From NCBI GenBank assembly GCA_020850915.1, contig JADZDV010000292.1, positions 1-6,709 of the forward strand: a DNA stretch of 6,709 nucleotides. Reading direction: 5' to 3'. This DNA comes from Chloroflexota bacterium (GTDB taxonomy: Bacteria > Chloroflexota > UBA6077 > JADZDV01). This document shows positions 1 through 5,782 of the stretch, piece after piece. Numbering within the stretch: position 1 is the first letter of the stretch; every line of letters begins with the position of its first letter. Under the pieces are notes generated by a model, which was not told where the DNA came from, ran no database searches, and was given only the letters and a program-made list of their open reading frames with translations. The position numbers were made by a program, and so were the translations under genes.

Positions 1-411
1 CCCTACTTCGACGCGCTGGCAGCCCATGCCTATGGCTGGAAGGCGCCCCCTGAGGAGCCTCCCGCTCCCGATCGCATCAACTTCCGCCGCGTCGAGCTGC
101 TCCGCCAGGTCATGCTCGAGCGCGGCGACGCCTCCAAGCCAGTCCTGATCACCGAAGCCGGCTGGAACGATCACCCTCGCTGGACGAAGGCCGTCGAGAG
201 CGGTCAGCGCATCCGCTACACCCTCGCCGCGCTCGATTACGCCAGTACCAACTGGTCATGGGTCGAGGCCGTTTGCCTGTGGGCGTTTCGCCTGCCCGTT
301 TTGGCGCATAATTACAACGACTATTTCACGCTCGTCAGTCCAGACTTCGAGACCAGGCCGATCTATGAGGCGCTGCAGGACGCGGCTGCCCGTGGCAGTT
401 GGGCGCGCTGA
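1..411 (+). CDS. Glycoside-hydrolase-like protein, C-terminal part (partial)
   Basis: The gene enters from the left edge in frame 1 and ends at TGA 409-411, giving 136 visible residues; the start lies outside the window. The fragment opens with an aromatic strand ending in HAYGW (residues 9-13) and has the strand motif ITEAGW (residues 50-55). In clan GH-A (beta/alpha)8 glycosidases such as GH5 and GH39 a Glu at the end of this strand (here E52) is the catalytic nucleophile. A later Trp-rich segment and a final stretch ending in TRPIYEAL are usual for the last barrel strands and helix. A role in cleaving glycosidic bonds of a poly- or oligosaccharide is inferred from the motif only; substrate and location cannot be told without the N-terminus. 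The next gene begins 38 nt downstream, so it may lead the + strand operon. I am fairly sure of the fold, less of the family. Confidence 0.72.
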   Translation, partial: PYFDALAAHAYGWKAPPEEPPAPDRINFRRVELLRQVMLERGDASKPVLITEAGWNDHPRWTKAVESGQRIRYTLAALDYASTNWSWVEAVCLWAFRLPVLAHNYNDYFTLVSPDFETRPIYEALQDAAARGSWAR

Positions 412-449
412 CCGGTTGGAGCCTGGTTCGGACGGAGGGCACCACCAAC

Positions 450-542
450 ATGAAGCGCGCACAGCTCTGGTTCAACGTGATCGGCATCATCGTCATCGTG
501 AGCATGATCTTCTTCACGCTGGTGCCGCTCCTGACGAGATGA
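450..542 (+). CDS. 30-residue single-pass membrane peptide, unknown function
   Basis: This small ORF encodes 30 residues: a short basic N-terminus (MKRAQ), then a continuous hydrophobic stretch at about residues 7-28 rich in Ile, Val, Phe and Leu, and a final Thr-Arg. It looks like a single transmembrane helix with the positive N-terminus on the cytoplasmic side. A purine-rich GGAGGG at 434-439 lies 10 nt before the ATG and is the best ribosome binding site on the + strand of the window. Its TGA (540-542) overlaps the ATG of the zincin gene (539-541) as ATGA, which suggests translational coupling. I do not recognise the family. It could be a small membrane protein acting with the peptidase, or mainly a leader that brings ribosomes to the downstream start. 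A chance ORF is possible, but the site, hydrophobicity and exact overlap argue against it. Confidence 0.6.
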   Translation: MKRAQLWFNVIGIIVIVSMIFFTLVPLLTR

Positions 543-949
543 CCCGCTCGCGACAGGAGCGCATCGACCGACTTCAATCTCGTCGCGGACGCCGCGTCTC
601 GGAGGTGGAGCGCTTCGATCGGTACGTCTCGCAGGCGCTCGAGGCGCTGCCGCGCCGTTTTCGAGACCGCCTCGAGAACGTCGCCATCGTCGTGGAGGAA
701 TGGCCGCCCGCCGGCCTTGCCAGCCGCCACGGCGCTGACGAGGCCTACGGACTGCTCGGACTGTATGAGGGCACGCCCTACGGTTATCGCGCGGACTACC
801 ACCTCCGGCCGCCGGACCGCATCACCCTCTACCGCGGCCCGATTCTGGCCCAATGTCGGACACGCAAGGACGTCGTGCGAGAAGTCCGAGAGACCTTGCT
901 CCACGAGATCGGCCATTACTTCGGCCTCGGTGACAGCGACCTCCACTGA
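539..949 (+). CDS. Small zincin metallopeptidase family protein (Zincin_1 / DUF1025-like)
   Basis: The protein is 136 residues long. Its C-terminus carries HEIGHYFGLGD (residues 122-132), an HExxHxxGxxD zinc site in which H122, H126 and probably D132 would bind the metal and E123 would be the general base. The small bacterial zincin family of Pfam PF06262 has this layout: about 110-140 residues, a motif near the C-terminus, and a preceding strand with ITLYRGPI (95-102). The first 25 residues are strongly basic, and no signal peptide is visible, so it is probably cytoplasmic. Substrate and physiological role are not known for the family as far as I recall. I chose the ATG at 539 because it overlaps the stop of the upstream membrane peptide; the reading frame is open further upstream to 365, but that would overlap two genes. 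No good Shine-Dalgarno site precedes it, in line with coupled translation. trmD follows after 15 nt. Confidence 0.87.
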   Translation: MTRSRQERIDRLQSRRGRRVSEVERFDRYVSQALEALPRRFRDRLENVAIVVEEWPPAGLASRHGADEAYGLLGLYEGTPYGYRADYHLRPPDRITLYRGPILAQCRTRKDVVREVRETLLHEIGHYFGLGDSDLH

Positions 950-964
950 CGACGGCTGACTCGG

Positions 965-1768
965 GTGAGAATCGACCTCTTGACCCTCTTTCCCTCGATG
1001 TTCCACGGCCCGTTTGACGAGAGCATCGTTCGCCGGGCCGTGGACAGCGGCGCGCTGGAGGTTCGCCTGGTGGACATCCGAGCGTTCTCCATCGACCGCC
1101 ACCGGACCGTGGACGATACGCCCTATGGCGGCGGGCCGGGGATGGTCCTGAAGGCCCCACCGGTCTTCGCGGCCGTCGAGTCCGTTCGCGACCAGGCCGC
1201 GCGTGTTGTCTTACTGACCCCTCAAGGTCGACCCTTCTCCCAGGCGGTCGCCCAGGAGTACGCCCAGGTGCCCCACCTCGTGCTCGTGTGCGGCCACTAT
1301 GAAGGCTTCGACGAGCGGATCCGGACCCACCTCGTGGACGAGGAGCTGTCGATCGGCGACGTTGTCCTGACCGGCGGCGAGCTGGCGGCCATGGTCGTCG
1401 TGGACGCCGTCACGCGGCTGCTGCCCGGTGTGCTGGGCGGCGAGCAGTCGCTGGACGAGGAGTCGCACACCTCCGGCTTGCTGGAGTACCCCCAGTACAC
1501 CCGACCGCGCACGTTTCGCGGACTGGACGTCCCGGAGGTCCTGCTCAGCGGCAACCACGCCCGCATCGCGGCCTGGCGCCGCCAGCAGGCGCTCCGGCGC
1601 ACCGCCGCCCGTCGTCCCGACCTGCTGACCGAGCCGTTGCTGGAGGAGCTCCGCCGCCTCGACGAGCCGCCATCGCCTCCCAGGCGCAAACGCCCGTCCC
1701 ATGCCAGGACCGTGCCAGCGTCAGATCCGGAGGCTGCCGCTGAAGCTGTCTCGGACACACCCGCGTGA
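965..1768 (+). CDS. trmD: tRNA (guanine-37-N1)-methyltransferase TrmD
   Basis: TrmD methylates N1 of G37 next to the anticodon of certain tRNAs using S-adenosylmethionine, which prevents +1 frameshifting. The 267-residue protein is full length. It starts with the family's usual strand RIDLLTLFP and has the trefoil-knot SPOUT signatures YGGGPGM (54-60), LTPQGRP (84-90), [12 protein letters not shown] (107-118), [12 protein letters not shown] (129-140) and LLPGVLG (152-158). R151 matches E. coli R154, but the position of the catalytic E. coli D169 is Glu (E166). The linker and C-terminal tRNA-binding domain follow, with LLSGNHARI (193-201). From about residue 233 there is a 35-residue Pro/Arg/Ser/Ala tail that looks disordered. 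The start codon is GTG, with little Shine-Dalgarno signal; the conserved beginning fixes it. It is 15 nt from the zincin gene and probably co-transcribed. The usual rpsP, rimM and rplS neighbours are absent. Confidence 0.97.
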   Translation: MRIDLLTLFPSMFHGPFDESIVRRAVDSGALEVRLVDIRAFSIDRHRTVDDTPYGGGPGMVLKAPPVFAAVESVRDQAARVVLLTPQGRPFSQAVAQEYAQVPHLVLVCGHYEGFDERIRTHLVDEELSIGDVVLTGGELAAMVVVDAVTRLLPGVLGGEQSLDEESHTSGLLEYPQYTRPRTFRGLDVPEVLLSGNHARIAAWRRQQALRRTAARRPDLLTEPLLEELRRLDEPPSPPRRKRPSHARTVPASDPEAAAEAVSDTPA

Positions 1769-1877
1769 CGGCCCGCCTTCGTGCCCGCCCCTCCGCGCGC
1801 CCGCGGGCCAACCGCCCCAACCGGACGGCGACGATCGCCCGACGGTTTGCGGGCGCCCTCGCCGCCCCATCCATTCG
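1769..1877. other. Intergenic gap between trmD and the tRNA-Ser promoter
   Basis: This GC-rich stretch holds no gene I can support. It contains a perfect 10-bp palindrome GCCCGCGGGC at 1799-1808, but no T-run follows, so I do not call a terminator for trmD. Read-through from trmD into the tRNA genes is therefore possible. ORFs crossing it on the - strand continue through the antisense of the tRNAs and are artefacts. Confidence 0.6.
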
Positions 1878-1907
1878 TTGACCACCAGAAAACGACAACG
1901 GTATACT
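1878..1907 (+). promoter_or_regulatory. Sigma70-type promoter of the tRNA-Ser pair
   Basis: TTGACC at 1878-1883 matches five of six -35 consensus bases and TATACT at 1902-1907 matches five of six -10 bases, separated by 18 bp. Transcription would start near 1913-1915, some 7-9 nt before the first tRNA, a normal 5' leader for processing by RNase P. The local sequence is A+T-rich against a very GC-rich background, which makes the match more meaningful. No activity evidence is available. Confidence 0.8.
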
Positions 1908-1921
1908 AGTGAGTGTCCCGT

Positions 1922-2008
1922 GGAGGGATGGCCGAGCGGTTGATGGCGGCTGTCTTGAAAACAGCAAGGCGATGAGCCTCGGGGGTTCGAATCCCTCTCC
2001 CTCCGCCA
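1922..2008 (+). tRNA. tRNA-Ser (anticodon TGA), CCA encoded
   Basis: The gene folds as a class II tRNA. The 7-bp acceptor stem pairs 1922-1928 (GGAGGGA) with 1998-2004 (TCCCTCC). The anticodon stem is 1949-1953 with 1961-1965, and the loop CTTGAAA puts anticodon TGA at 1956-1958. A long variable arm with stem AGGC/GCCT (about 1967-1979) is typical of serine tRNAs. The T stem 1981-1985/1993-1997 encloses loop TTCGAAT. The discriminator base is G2005 and CCA is encoded at 2006-2008. It should read UCA and, by wobble, other UCN serine codons. It is the first of two tandem serine tRNAs, 20 nt from the second. Confidence 0.97.
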
Positions 2009-2028
2009 GCGCCTCGGCCTCGCCATAG

Positions 2029-2119
2029 GGAGGAGTCGCATAGTGGTCTAGTGCGGCCGCCTGCTAAGCGGTTAGGGGGGCTATAACCTCCCTCCAGGGT
2101 TCGAATCCCTGCTCCTCCG
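2029..2119 (+). tRNA. tRNA-Ser (anticodon GCT), CCA not encoded
   Basis: This 91-nt class II tRNA has a perfect acceptor stem pairing 2029-2035 (GGAGGAG) with 2112-2118 (CTCCTCC). The anticodon stem is 2056-2060/2068-2072, and the loop CTGCTAA places anticodon GCT at 2063-2065. The variable arm forms a 7-bp hairpin (2074-2080 with 2087-2093, one G-T pair, loop CTATAA). The T stem 2095-2099/2107-2111 encloses TTCGAAT. The discriminator is G2119 and is followed by CCC, so the 3' CCA must be added by a nucleotidyltransferase, unlike the neighbouring tRNA-Ser. It reads AGC and AGU. Confidence 0.97.
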
Positions 2120-2123
2120 CCCC

Positions 2124-3038
2124 TCAGCCCTCGCCGCCGCCGGCGAGGGCTTCTTTTTTCACCGTCCGCTGCCTCAGCGCCTCGTACATCACGATCGCTC
2201 CAGCCATCGCGGCGTTCAGCGAGTCCAGCCTTCCAGCCATTGGCAGGTTCAGCAGTATGTCGCACTTCTCCCGAATCAGCCGCCCCAGCCCTCCGCTCTC
2301 GGACCCGATCACGATGCAGAGCGGCATCGTCAGGTCGGCCTGGTCGTAACGCCGGCTTGCTCGCGCCTCCAGGCCCGCGACCCACAGCCCCGCCTCCTTC
2401 AGCCGATCGAGCGCCCGCCCAAGATTGACCACCTGCACGATCCGCAGATGCTCCACGGCGCCCGCGGATGCACGACCGACGCCCTGCGTGACACCCACCG
2501 CTCGCCGCTCCGGCAGGATGAGGCCCGCGGCGCCCGCCGAGAGCGCTGTCCGCGCCAAACTGCCCAGATTGTGCGGATCGGTCAGCGAGTCGAGCGCCAG
2601 CACCAGCGGCGGCTCGCCCGGTGACGCGGCTCGGCACGCCGCCAGGACCTCCTCCAGCTCCGCGTACTGATACGGCGCCGCCTCGGCCACCACGCCCTGA
2701 TGGTGTGGATCGATCGACTCCAGCCGCTCTCGCGCGACCGTCTCGATGTGCAACCCCGCGGCTGATGCCAGCTCCAGCACCTCGTCCAGTCCCGCGCCGT
2801 GCGCCCCCGCCGCGATCATGACCCGCCGTATCTTACGGCCAGCTCGGATCGCCTCCCGCACTGGATGGCGGCCGATGATCAGCTCCATTGACGGACGTCG
2901 GGGCGTTGTCGTGCGCGCGGCTCTCGCGGTGGGCTCGGTCCGCCTCGCCGCCGCCTTCACGCCCGACCGGCCGGTGCCGGCGCGGGTTTTCGCTGGGTGC
3001 TGCCTCGGACCACCACTCGGCAAGCGCTCCTCAGGCAT
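2124..3038 (-). CDS. rlmB: 23S rRNA (guanosine-2'-O)-methyltransferase RlmB (TrmH/SpoU family)
   Basis: RlmB transfers a methyl group from S-adenosylmethionine to the ribose of G2251 (E. coli numbering) in the 23S rRNA peptidyl-transferase P loop. The conserved part begins at an ATG at 2888 and has 254 residues. It contains a small substrate-binding domain starting IIGRHPVREAI, then the SPOUT domain with motif 1 DPHNLGSLARTA (core residues 104-115), motif 2 IVIGSESGGLG (192-202) and motif 3 LDSLNAAMAGAIVMYE (221-236). The frame stays open upstream for 305 nt with basic Pro/Arg/Ala/Lys-rich sequence. Possible starts are ATG 2888, GTG 3080, ATG 3038 (chosen here as a compromise; 304 residues), and GTG 3215 or 3221, which would overlap cysS. 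None has a good ribosome binding site. It is the last gene of the radA-ispD-ispF-cysS-rlmB operon. The function is secure at family level; exact rRNA target inferred. Confidence 0.9.
   Translation of the reverse strand: MPEERLPSGGPRQHPAKTRAGTGRSGVKAAARRTEPTARAARTTTPRRPSMELIIGRHPVREAIRAGRKIRRVMIAAGAHGAGLDEVLELASAAGLHIETVARERLESIDPHHQGVVAEAAPYQYAELEEVLAACRAASPGEPPLVLALDSLTDPHNLGSLARTALSAGAAGLILPERRAVGVTQGVGRASAGAVEHLRIVQVVNLGRALDRLKEAGLWVAGLEARASRRYDQADLTMPLCIVIGSESGGLGRLIREKCDILLNLPMAGRLDSLNAAMAGAIVMYEALRQRTVKKEALAGGGEG
2127..2159 (+). terminator. Intrinsic terminator of the tRNA-Ser operon, inside the rlmB 3' end
   Basis: A 9-bp G+C-rich stem pairs 2127-2135 (GCCCTCGCC) with 2142-2150 (GGCGAGGGC) around a 6-nt loop, followed directly by TTCTTTTTT at 2151-2159. 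That is a standard rho-independent terminator for + strand transcription, placed 7 nt after the second tRNA. On the - strand the same bases are the last codons of rlmB and the hairpin has no T-run after it, so it should work in one direction only. Confidence 0.88.
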
Positions 3039-3193
3039 CGGCCTGGGGGCCTTTTCGCCCCTCGGCGGACGTTCGCTCACCGGCCGCGGCGCCCGAGCGG
3101 CTTTCCGAGGCGGCCCCCCTTTCGGAGCCGAGCCTCTCGGGCCGGCTGCCTTGCGGCCGTCTTTCCTCCGTGCCTGGTCCTTCGACGCGCGGA
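2889..3193 (-). other. Open stretch between cysS stop and conserved RlmB start: likely basic N-terminal extension
   Basis: Between the cysS stop codon and the first conserved RlmB methionine, 305 nt contain no stop in the RlmB frame. The reading gives about 100 residues dominated by Pro, Arg, Ala, Gly and Lys, with no hydrophobic core, so it would be disordered and RNA-binding in character. Basic N-terminal tails of this kind are known on RlmB of some high-GC bacteria. I see no promoter, terminator or separate gene in it. How much is translated depends on which start is used. Confidence 0.55.
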
Positions 3194-4582
3194 CTACTGC
3201 TCGGGTCGGCTCCACCGCCACAGGCTGCCGTCCGAACGGTCTTCCAGGCTGACCCCCAGCTCTCGCAGGGCGTCTCGAATCTGATCCGCGAGGGCCCACT
3301 GGCGCGCCTCCCTCAGCTTTCGTCGTGTCTCGACCAGCAGGTCGATGAATGGCTCGGCGGCGGCGTTCGCCCCGCTCTTCCGCTCCCGTAGGTCCAGTCC
3401 CAGCACGGTGTCTGCCAGCCGGACCAACGTCGCGCGTCCATCGGCCGCGCCCTCGGCATCCGCGACCGCCTGGCGCCGATTGACTTCGCGCGACAGGTCG
3501 AACAGCACCCCAAGCGCCCCCGCCGAGTTGAAGTCGTCGTCCATATGCGCCTGAAACTGCTCGCTGAAGACCGCCGTCCACGCTCCTTCGCCAGTCTCGG
3601 CGACCGGACCGTCAGCCGCGGTCCGCAAGCGCTCCAGCCCTCGCTCCGCCGCCAGCAAGCCCTCCTCTGTGAACGCGAGCGGCGAGCGGTAGTGGGTCGA
3701 GAGCAGAAAGAGGCGCAGCGCCATCGGGTCGTAGCGGGCGATGACCTGCTGGATCGTCGTGAAGTTCTCCAACGAGTGGGACATCTTCTCGCCACCCGTG
3801 GTCACCAGCCCGACGTGCGGCCAGTATCGCGCAAACGGCACCAGCCCGGTCCGCGCTTCGCTCTGGGCAATTTCGTTCTCGTGGTGCGGGAAGATCAGGT
3901 CCTGGCCGCCAGCGTGCAGGTCGATCTGGTCACCCAGCGTCTCACGCACCATCGTCGAGCACTCGATATGCCACCCCGGCCGGCCCTGCCCCCACGGGCT
4001 CTCCCACGCCGGCTCGTCCGGCTTGGCCGCCTTCCACAGTGCGAAGTCGCGCGGGTCGTGCTTGCCCGGTTCGAGCTCCTTACGCACGCCCGCCAGCTCG
4101 CCCTCACCCGTCCGACCAGATAGCTTCCCGTAGTCGGCGAAGCGGCTCACGTCGTAGTACACGTCTCCCTCCACGACGTAACCGTACCCCCGTTCGATCA
4201 GCGCCTGGACGAACTCGATGATCCCCGGCATCGAGCCGGTGACGCTGGGGTAGACGTGCGCACGCTGCACCCGCAGCGCGTCCATCGCCTCAAAATAGCT
4301 GTCGGTGTACTTCTTCGCCGCCTGCTCCGCGCTGATCCGTTCAAGCTGCCCGCGAGCGATGATCTTGTCGTCGATGTCGGTGAAGTTCTGGACGTGCTTC
4401 ACCCGGTAGCCGCGGAACTCCAGGTACCGCCGCATCAGGTCCGCCGCGATGAACAGACGCGCGTGACCGATGTGCGGGTGAAATTTCGGCGTCATGCCGC
4501 AGACGTACATAGAGACGATATCGCCCCGTGGCACGAACTCCTCACGAGTGCCAGACAGGGTGTTCGAGATGCGAAGCGTCAT
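3194..4582 (-). CDS. cysS: Cysteine--tRNA ligase CysS
   Basis: CysRS is the class I synthetase that charges tRNA-Cys with cysteine in the cytoplasm. The 462-residue length is normal. Zinc ligands are visible at the E. coli-equivalent places: C28, C208 (in WHIECSTM), H233 and E237 (in PHHENE). The HIGH motif is HIGH at 37-40, and QNFTDIDDKI (65-74) is typical of the nucleotide-binding fold. The KMSKS loop reads KMSHS (266-270), so its fourth residue is His. Around C28 the sequence is CGMTPKFHPHIGHAR, where the common form has CGPTVYDYPHIGHAR. The C-terminal part has the helical anticodon-binding domain, ending with LADQIRDALRELGVSLEDR (431-449). The ATG at 4582 overlaps the ispF stop as ATGA and starts the conserved protein; the frame is open further upstream, but only as a shadow within ispF. 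Confidence 0.96.
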   Translation of the reverse strand: MTLRISNTLSGTREEFVPRGDIVSMYVCGMTPKFHPHIGHARLFIAADLMRRYLEFRGYRVKHVQNFTDIDDKIIARGQLERISAEQAAKKYTDSYFEAMDALRVQRAHVYPSVTGSMPGIIEFVQALIERGYGYVVEGDVYYDVSRFADYGKLSGRTGEGELAGVRKELEPGKHDPRDFALWKAAKPDEPAWESPWGQGRPGWHIECSTMVRETLGDQIDLHAGGQDLIFPHHENEIAQSEARTGLVPFARYWPHVGLVTTGGEKMSHSLENFTTIQQVIARYDPMALRLFLLSTHYRSPLAFTEEGLLAAERGLERLRTAADGPVAETGEGAWTAVFSEQFQAHMDDDFNSAGALGVLFDLSREVNRRQAVADAEGAADGRATLVRLADTVLGLDLRERKSGANAAAEPFIDLLVETRRKLREARQWALADQIRDALRELGVSLEDRSDGSLWRWSRPEQ

Positions 4583-5088
4583 GTCATCGTTCCATTCGAA
4601 GTCGAGCCGGGCCTCTCCAGCAGCACCGCGGCCTGTGCCGCGATCCCCTCGGCTCGTCCAATCGCTCCCAGGTGGTCTGGGGTCGTCGCCTTGACCGAGA
4701 CCCGCTCGGTCTCCAAACCGAGCGCCTCGGCCAGCACCCGCCGCATCTCTGCCCGGTACGGAGACAGCCGTGGCGTCTGGGCCACCACCGTGCTGTCCAC
4801 GTTCACGATCTGCCAGCCAGCTGCGTGCACCGCCTCGAGGACGCGCCGCAGCAGATCCAGGCTCCGGGCTCCTTTCACCGTCGGGTCGTCCGGCCTGAAC
4901 CACTCTCCCAGATCGCCAAGTCCCGCCGCTCCGAGCAACGCGTCCATGACCGCGTGTGCCAGGACATCGCCGTCCGAGTCGCCGGCCAGCCCTGTCCCTG
5001 ATTCTAGCCGCACGCCGCCGATGACGAGCGGGATGTCCGGCTGCAAGGCGTGGACGTCGTACCCGGTGCCCACCCGCGGCTCAGACAT
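4579..5088 (-). CDS. ispF: 2-C-methyl-D-erythritol 2,4-cyclodiphosphate synthase IspF
   Basis: IspF converts CDP-ME 2-phosphate to the cyclic diphosphate MEcPP with loss of CMP, the fifth step of the MEP isoprenoid pathway, as a trimer with active sites between subunits. The 169-residue protein is the usual size. The divalent metal site is visible as D11 and H13 (in GYDVHAL) and H45 (in DVLAHA). Further signatures are DALLGAAGLGDLG (49-61) and the C-terminal ATTPDHLGAIGRAEGIA block that closes the cytidine site. The loop usually written HSDGD reads DSDGD here, with D37 at the place of E. coli H34. The start is ATG 5088, with GGAG 5 nt upstream (5094-5097), overlapping the ispD stop by 8 nt. 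The stop overlaps the cysS ATG by 4 nt. The ispD-ispF adjacency is common in bacteria and supports both calls. Confidence 0.97.
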   Translation of the reverse strand: MSEPRVGTGYDVHALQPDIPLVIGGVRLESGTGLAGDSDGDVLAHAVMDALLGAAGLGDLGEWFRPDDPTVKGARSLDLLRRVLEAVHAAGWQIVNVDSTVVAQTPRLSPYRAEMRRVLAEALGLETERVSVKATTPDHLGAIGRAEGIAAQAAVLLERPGSTSNGTMT

Positions 5089-5782
5089 AGACGCTCCGGC
5101 CCAGCTCCCGCGCCCGCCGTTCGCGCAGCTCCACCATCACGGCGGCCAGCTCCAGGTCACCCGGCGTCGTGATCTTCCAGTTCGTATCGGCACCGAGAAA
5201 CACCTTCACCGGCTCTCCAAGCGCCTCCACCAGCGTCGCCTCGTCGGTGACGTCCTCGTCGCTGGCCGCCAGCGCGCGGCGCAGGATCCGCGCGTCGAAG
5301 ACTTGCGGCGTCTGGACGGTCCAGAGAGCCGCGCGCGGAAGCGTCTCTTGCACAACGTCTCCAATCGCTCGCTTGATGGTGTCGCGAACAGATACCGCCG
5401 CGACGCTCGCCCCGGCGCCAGCGCACGCTGCCAGCCCTCGCTCGATCATGTCCGCCTCGACGAACGGGCGCGCGGCGTCGTGCACCACCAGCCAATCGAC
5501 CGTCCCGAGCGCTTCGACCCCCGCCGCCACAGAGTCGCGACGCCGCGCGCCGCCCGCGCACACCACCACCTCCGCCCGATACGCGAGGCACAGCGTCCGC
5601 GCCTCCTCGACCCGACTGGGCGCGACGACCAGCGCCGTTCGAGCAATCACGGCCGACCGCGTGAACAGCTCGAGGCTGTACTCCAGCACTCGGCGCTCTC
5701 CGAGCATCGCCCACACCTTGTCGAAGCCCATGCGCGCCGACTGTCCCGCCGCGACGATCAGACCGCCCACAACGCTCGTCAC
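5081..5782 (-). CDS. ispD: 2-C-methyl-D-erythritol 4-phosphate cytidylyltransferase IspD
   Basis: IspD joins MEP and CTP to form CDP-methylerythritol and pyrophosphate, the third step of the MEP pathway. The 233 residues match the family. The N-terminal nucleotide-binding loop is AAGQSARMGFDK (11-22), with R17 and K22 as the expected triphosphate-binding residues. VVHDAARPFV (99-108), DTIKR (134-138), QTPQVF (157-162), DEDVTDEA (175-182) and NWKITTPGDL (201-210, with K203 matching E. coli K213) follow in the usual order. The start is GTG at 5782, overlapping the radA TGA as GTGA, and preceded by GGGAG 8 nt upstream (5791-5795). It overlaps ispF by 8 nt at its 3' end. Translation of radA, ispD and ispF is thus probably coupled. 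Confidence 0.97.
   Translation of the reverse strand: MTSVVGGLIVAAGQSARMGFDKVWAMLGERRVLEYSLELFTRSAVIARTALVVAPSRVEEARTLCLAYRAEVVVCAGGARRRDSVAAGVEALGTVDWLVVHDAARPFVEADMIERGLAACAGAGASVAAVSVRDTIKRAIGDVVQETLPRAALWTVQTPQVFDARILRRALAASDEDVTDEATLVEALGEPVKVFLGADTNWKITTPGDLELAAVMVELRERRARELGRSVYV

Noticed and set aside
365..538. Upstream extension of the zincin reading frame
   Set aside because: It overlaps the end of the glycosidase gene and the membrane peptide; the ATGA overlap at 539 offers a better start and matches family length.
1799..1808. Palindrome GCCCGCGGGC after trmD as a terminator or operator
   Set aside because: It has no loop and no following T-run, and such palindromes are expected by chance in this base composition.
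1721..2041. - strand ORF (106 residues) with a RERDSNPRGSSP stretch
   Set aside because: It is the antisense of the first tRNA-Ser. Such spurious proteins containing RDSNPR or GIRTPE are well-known artefacts of antisense tRNA reading.
1906..2637. - strand ORF (243 residues) with two GIRT-type repeats
   Set aside because: It runs antisense through both serine tRNAs and overlaps rlmB in another frame; the apparent repeat is just the two related tRNA genes.
2124..3581. RlmB as a 485-residue protein starting at 3581
   Set aside because: This would overlap the CysRS C-terminal domain by almost 390 nt on the same strand, and the added sequence has no recognisable fold.
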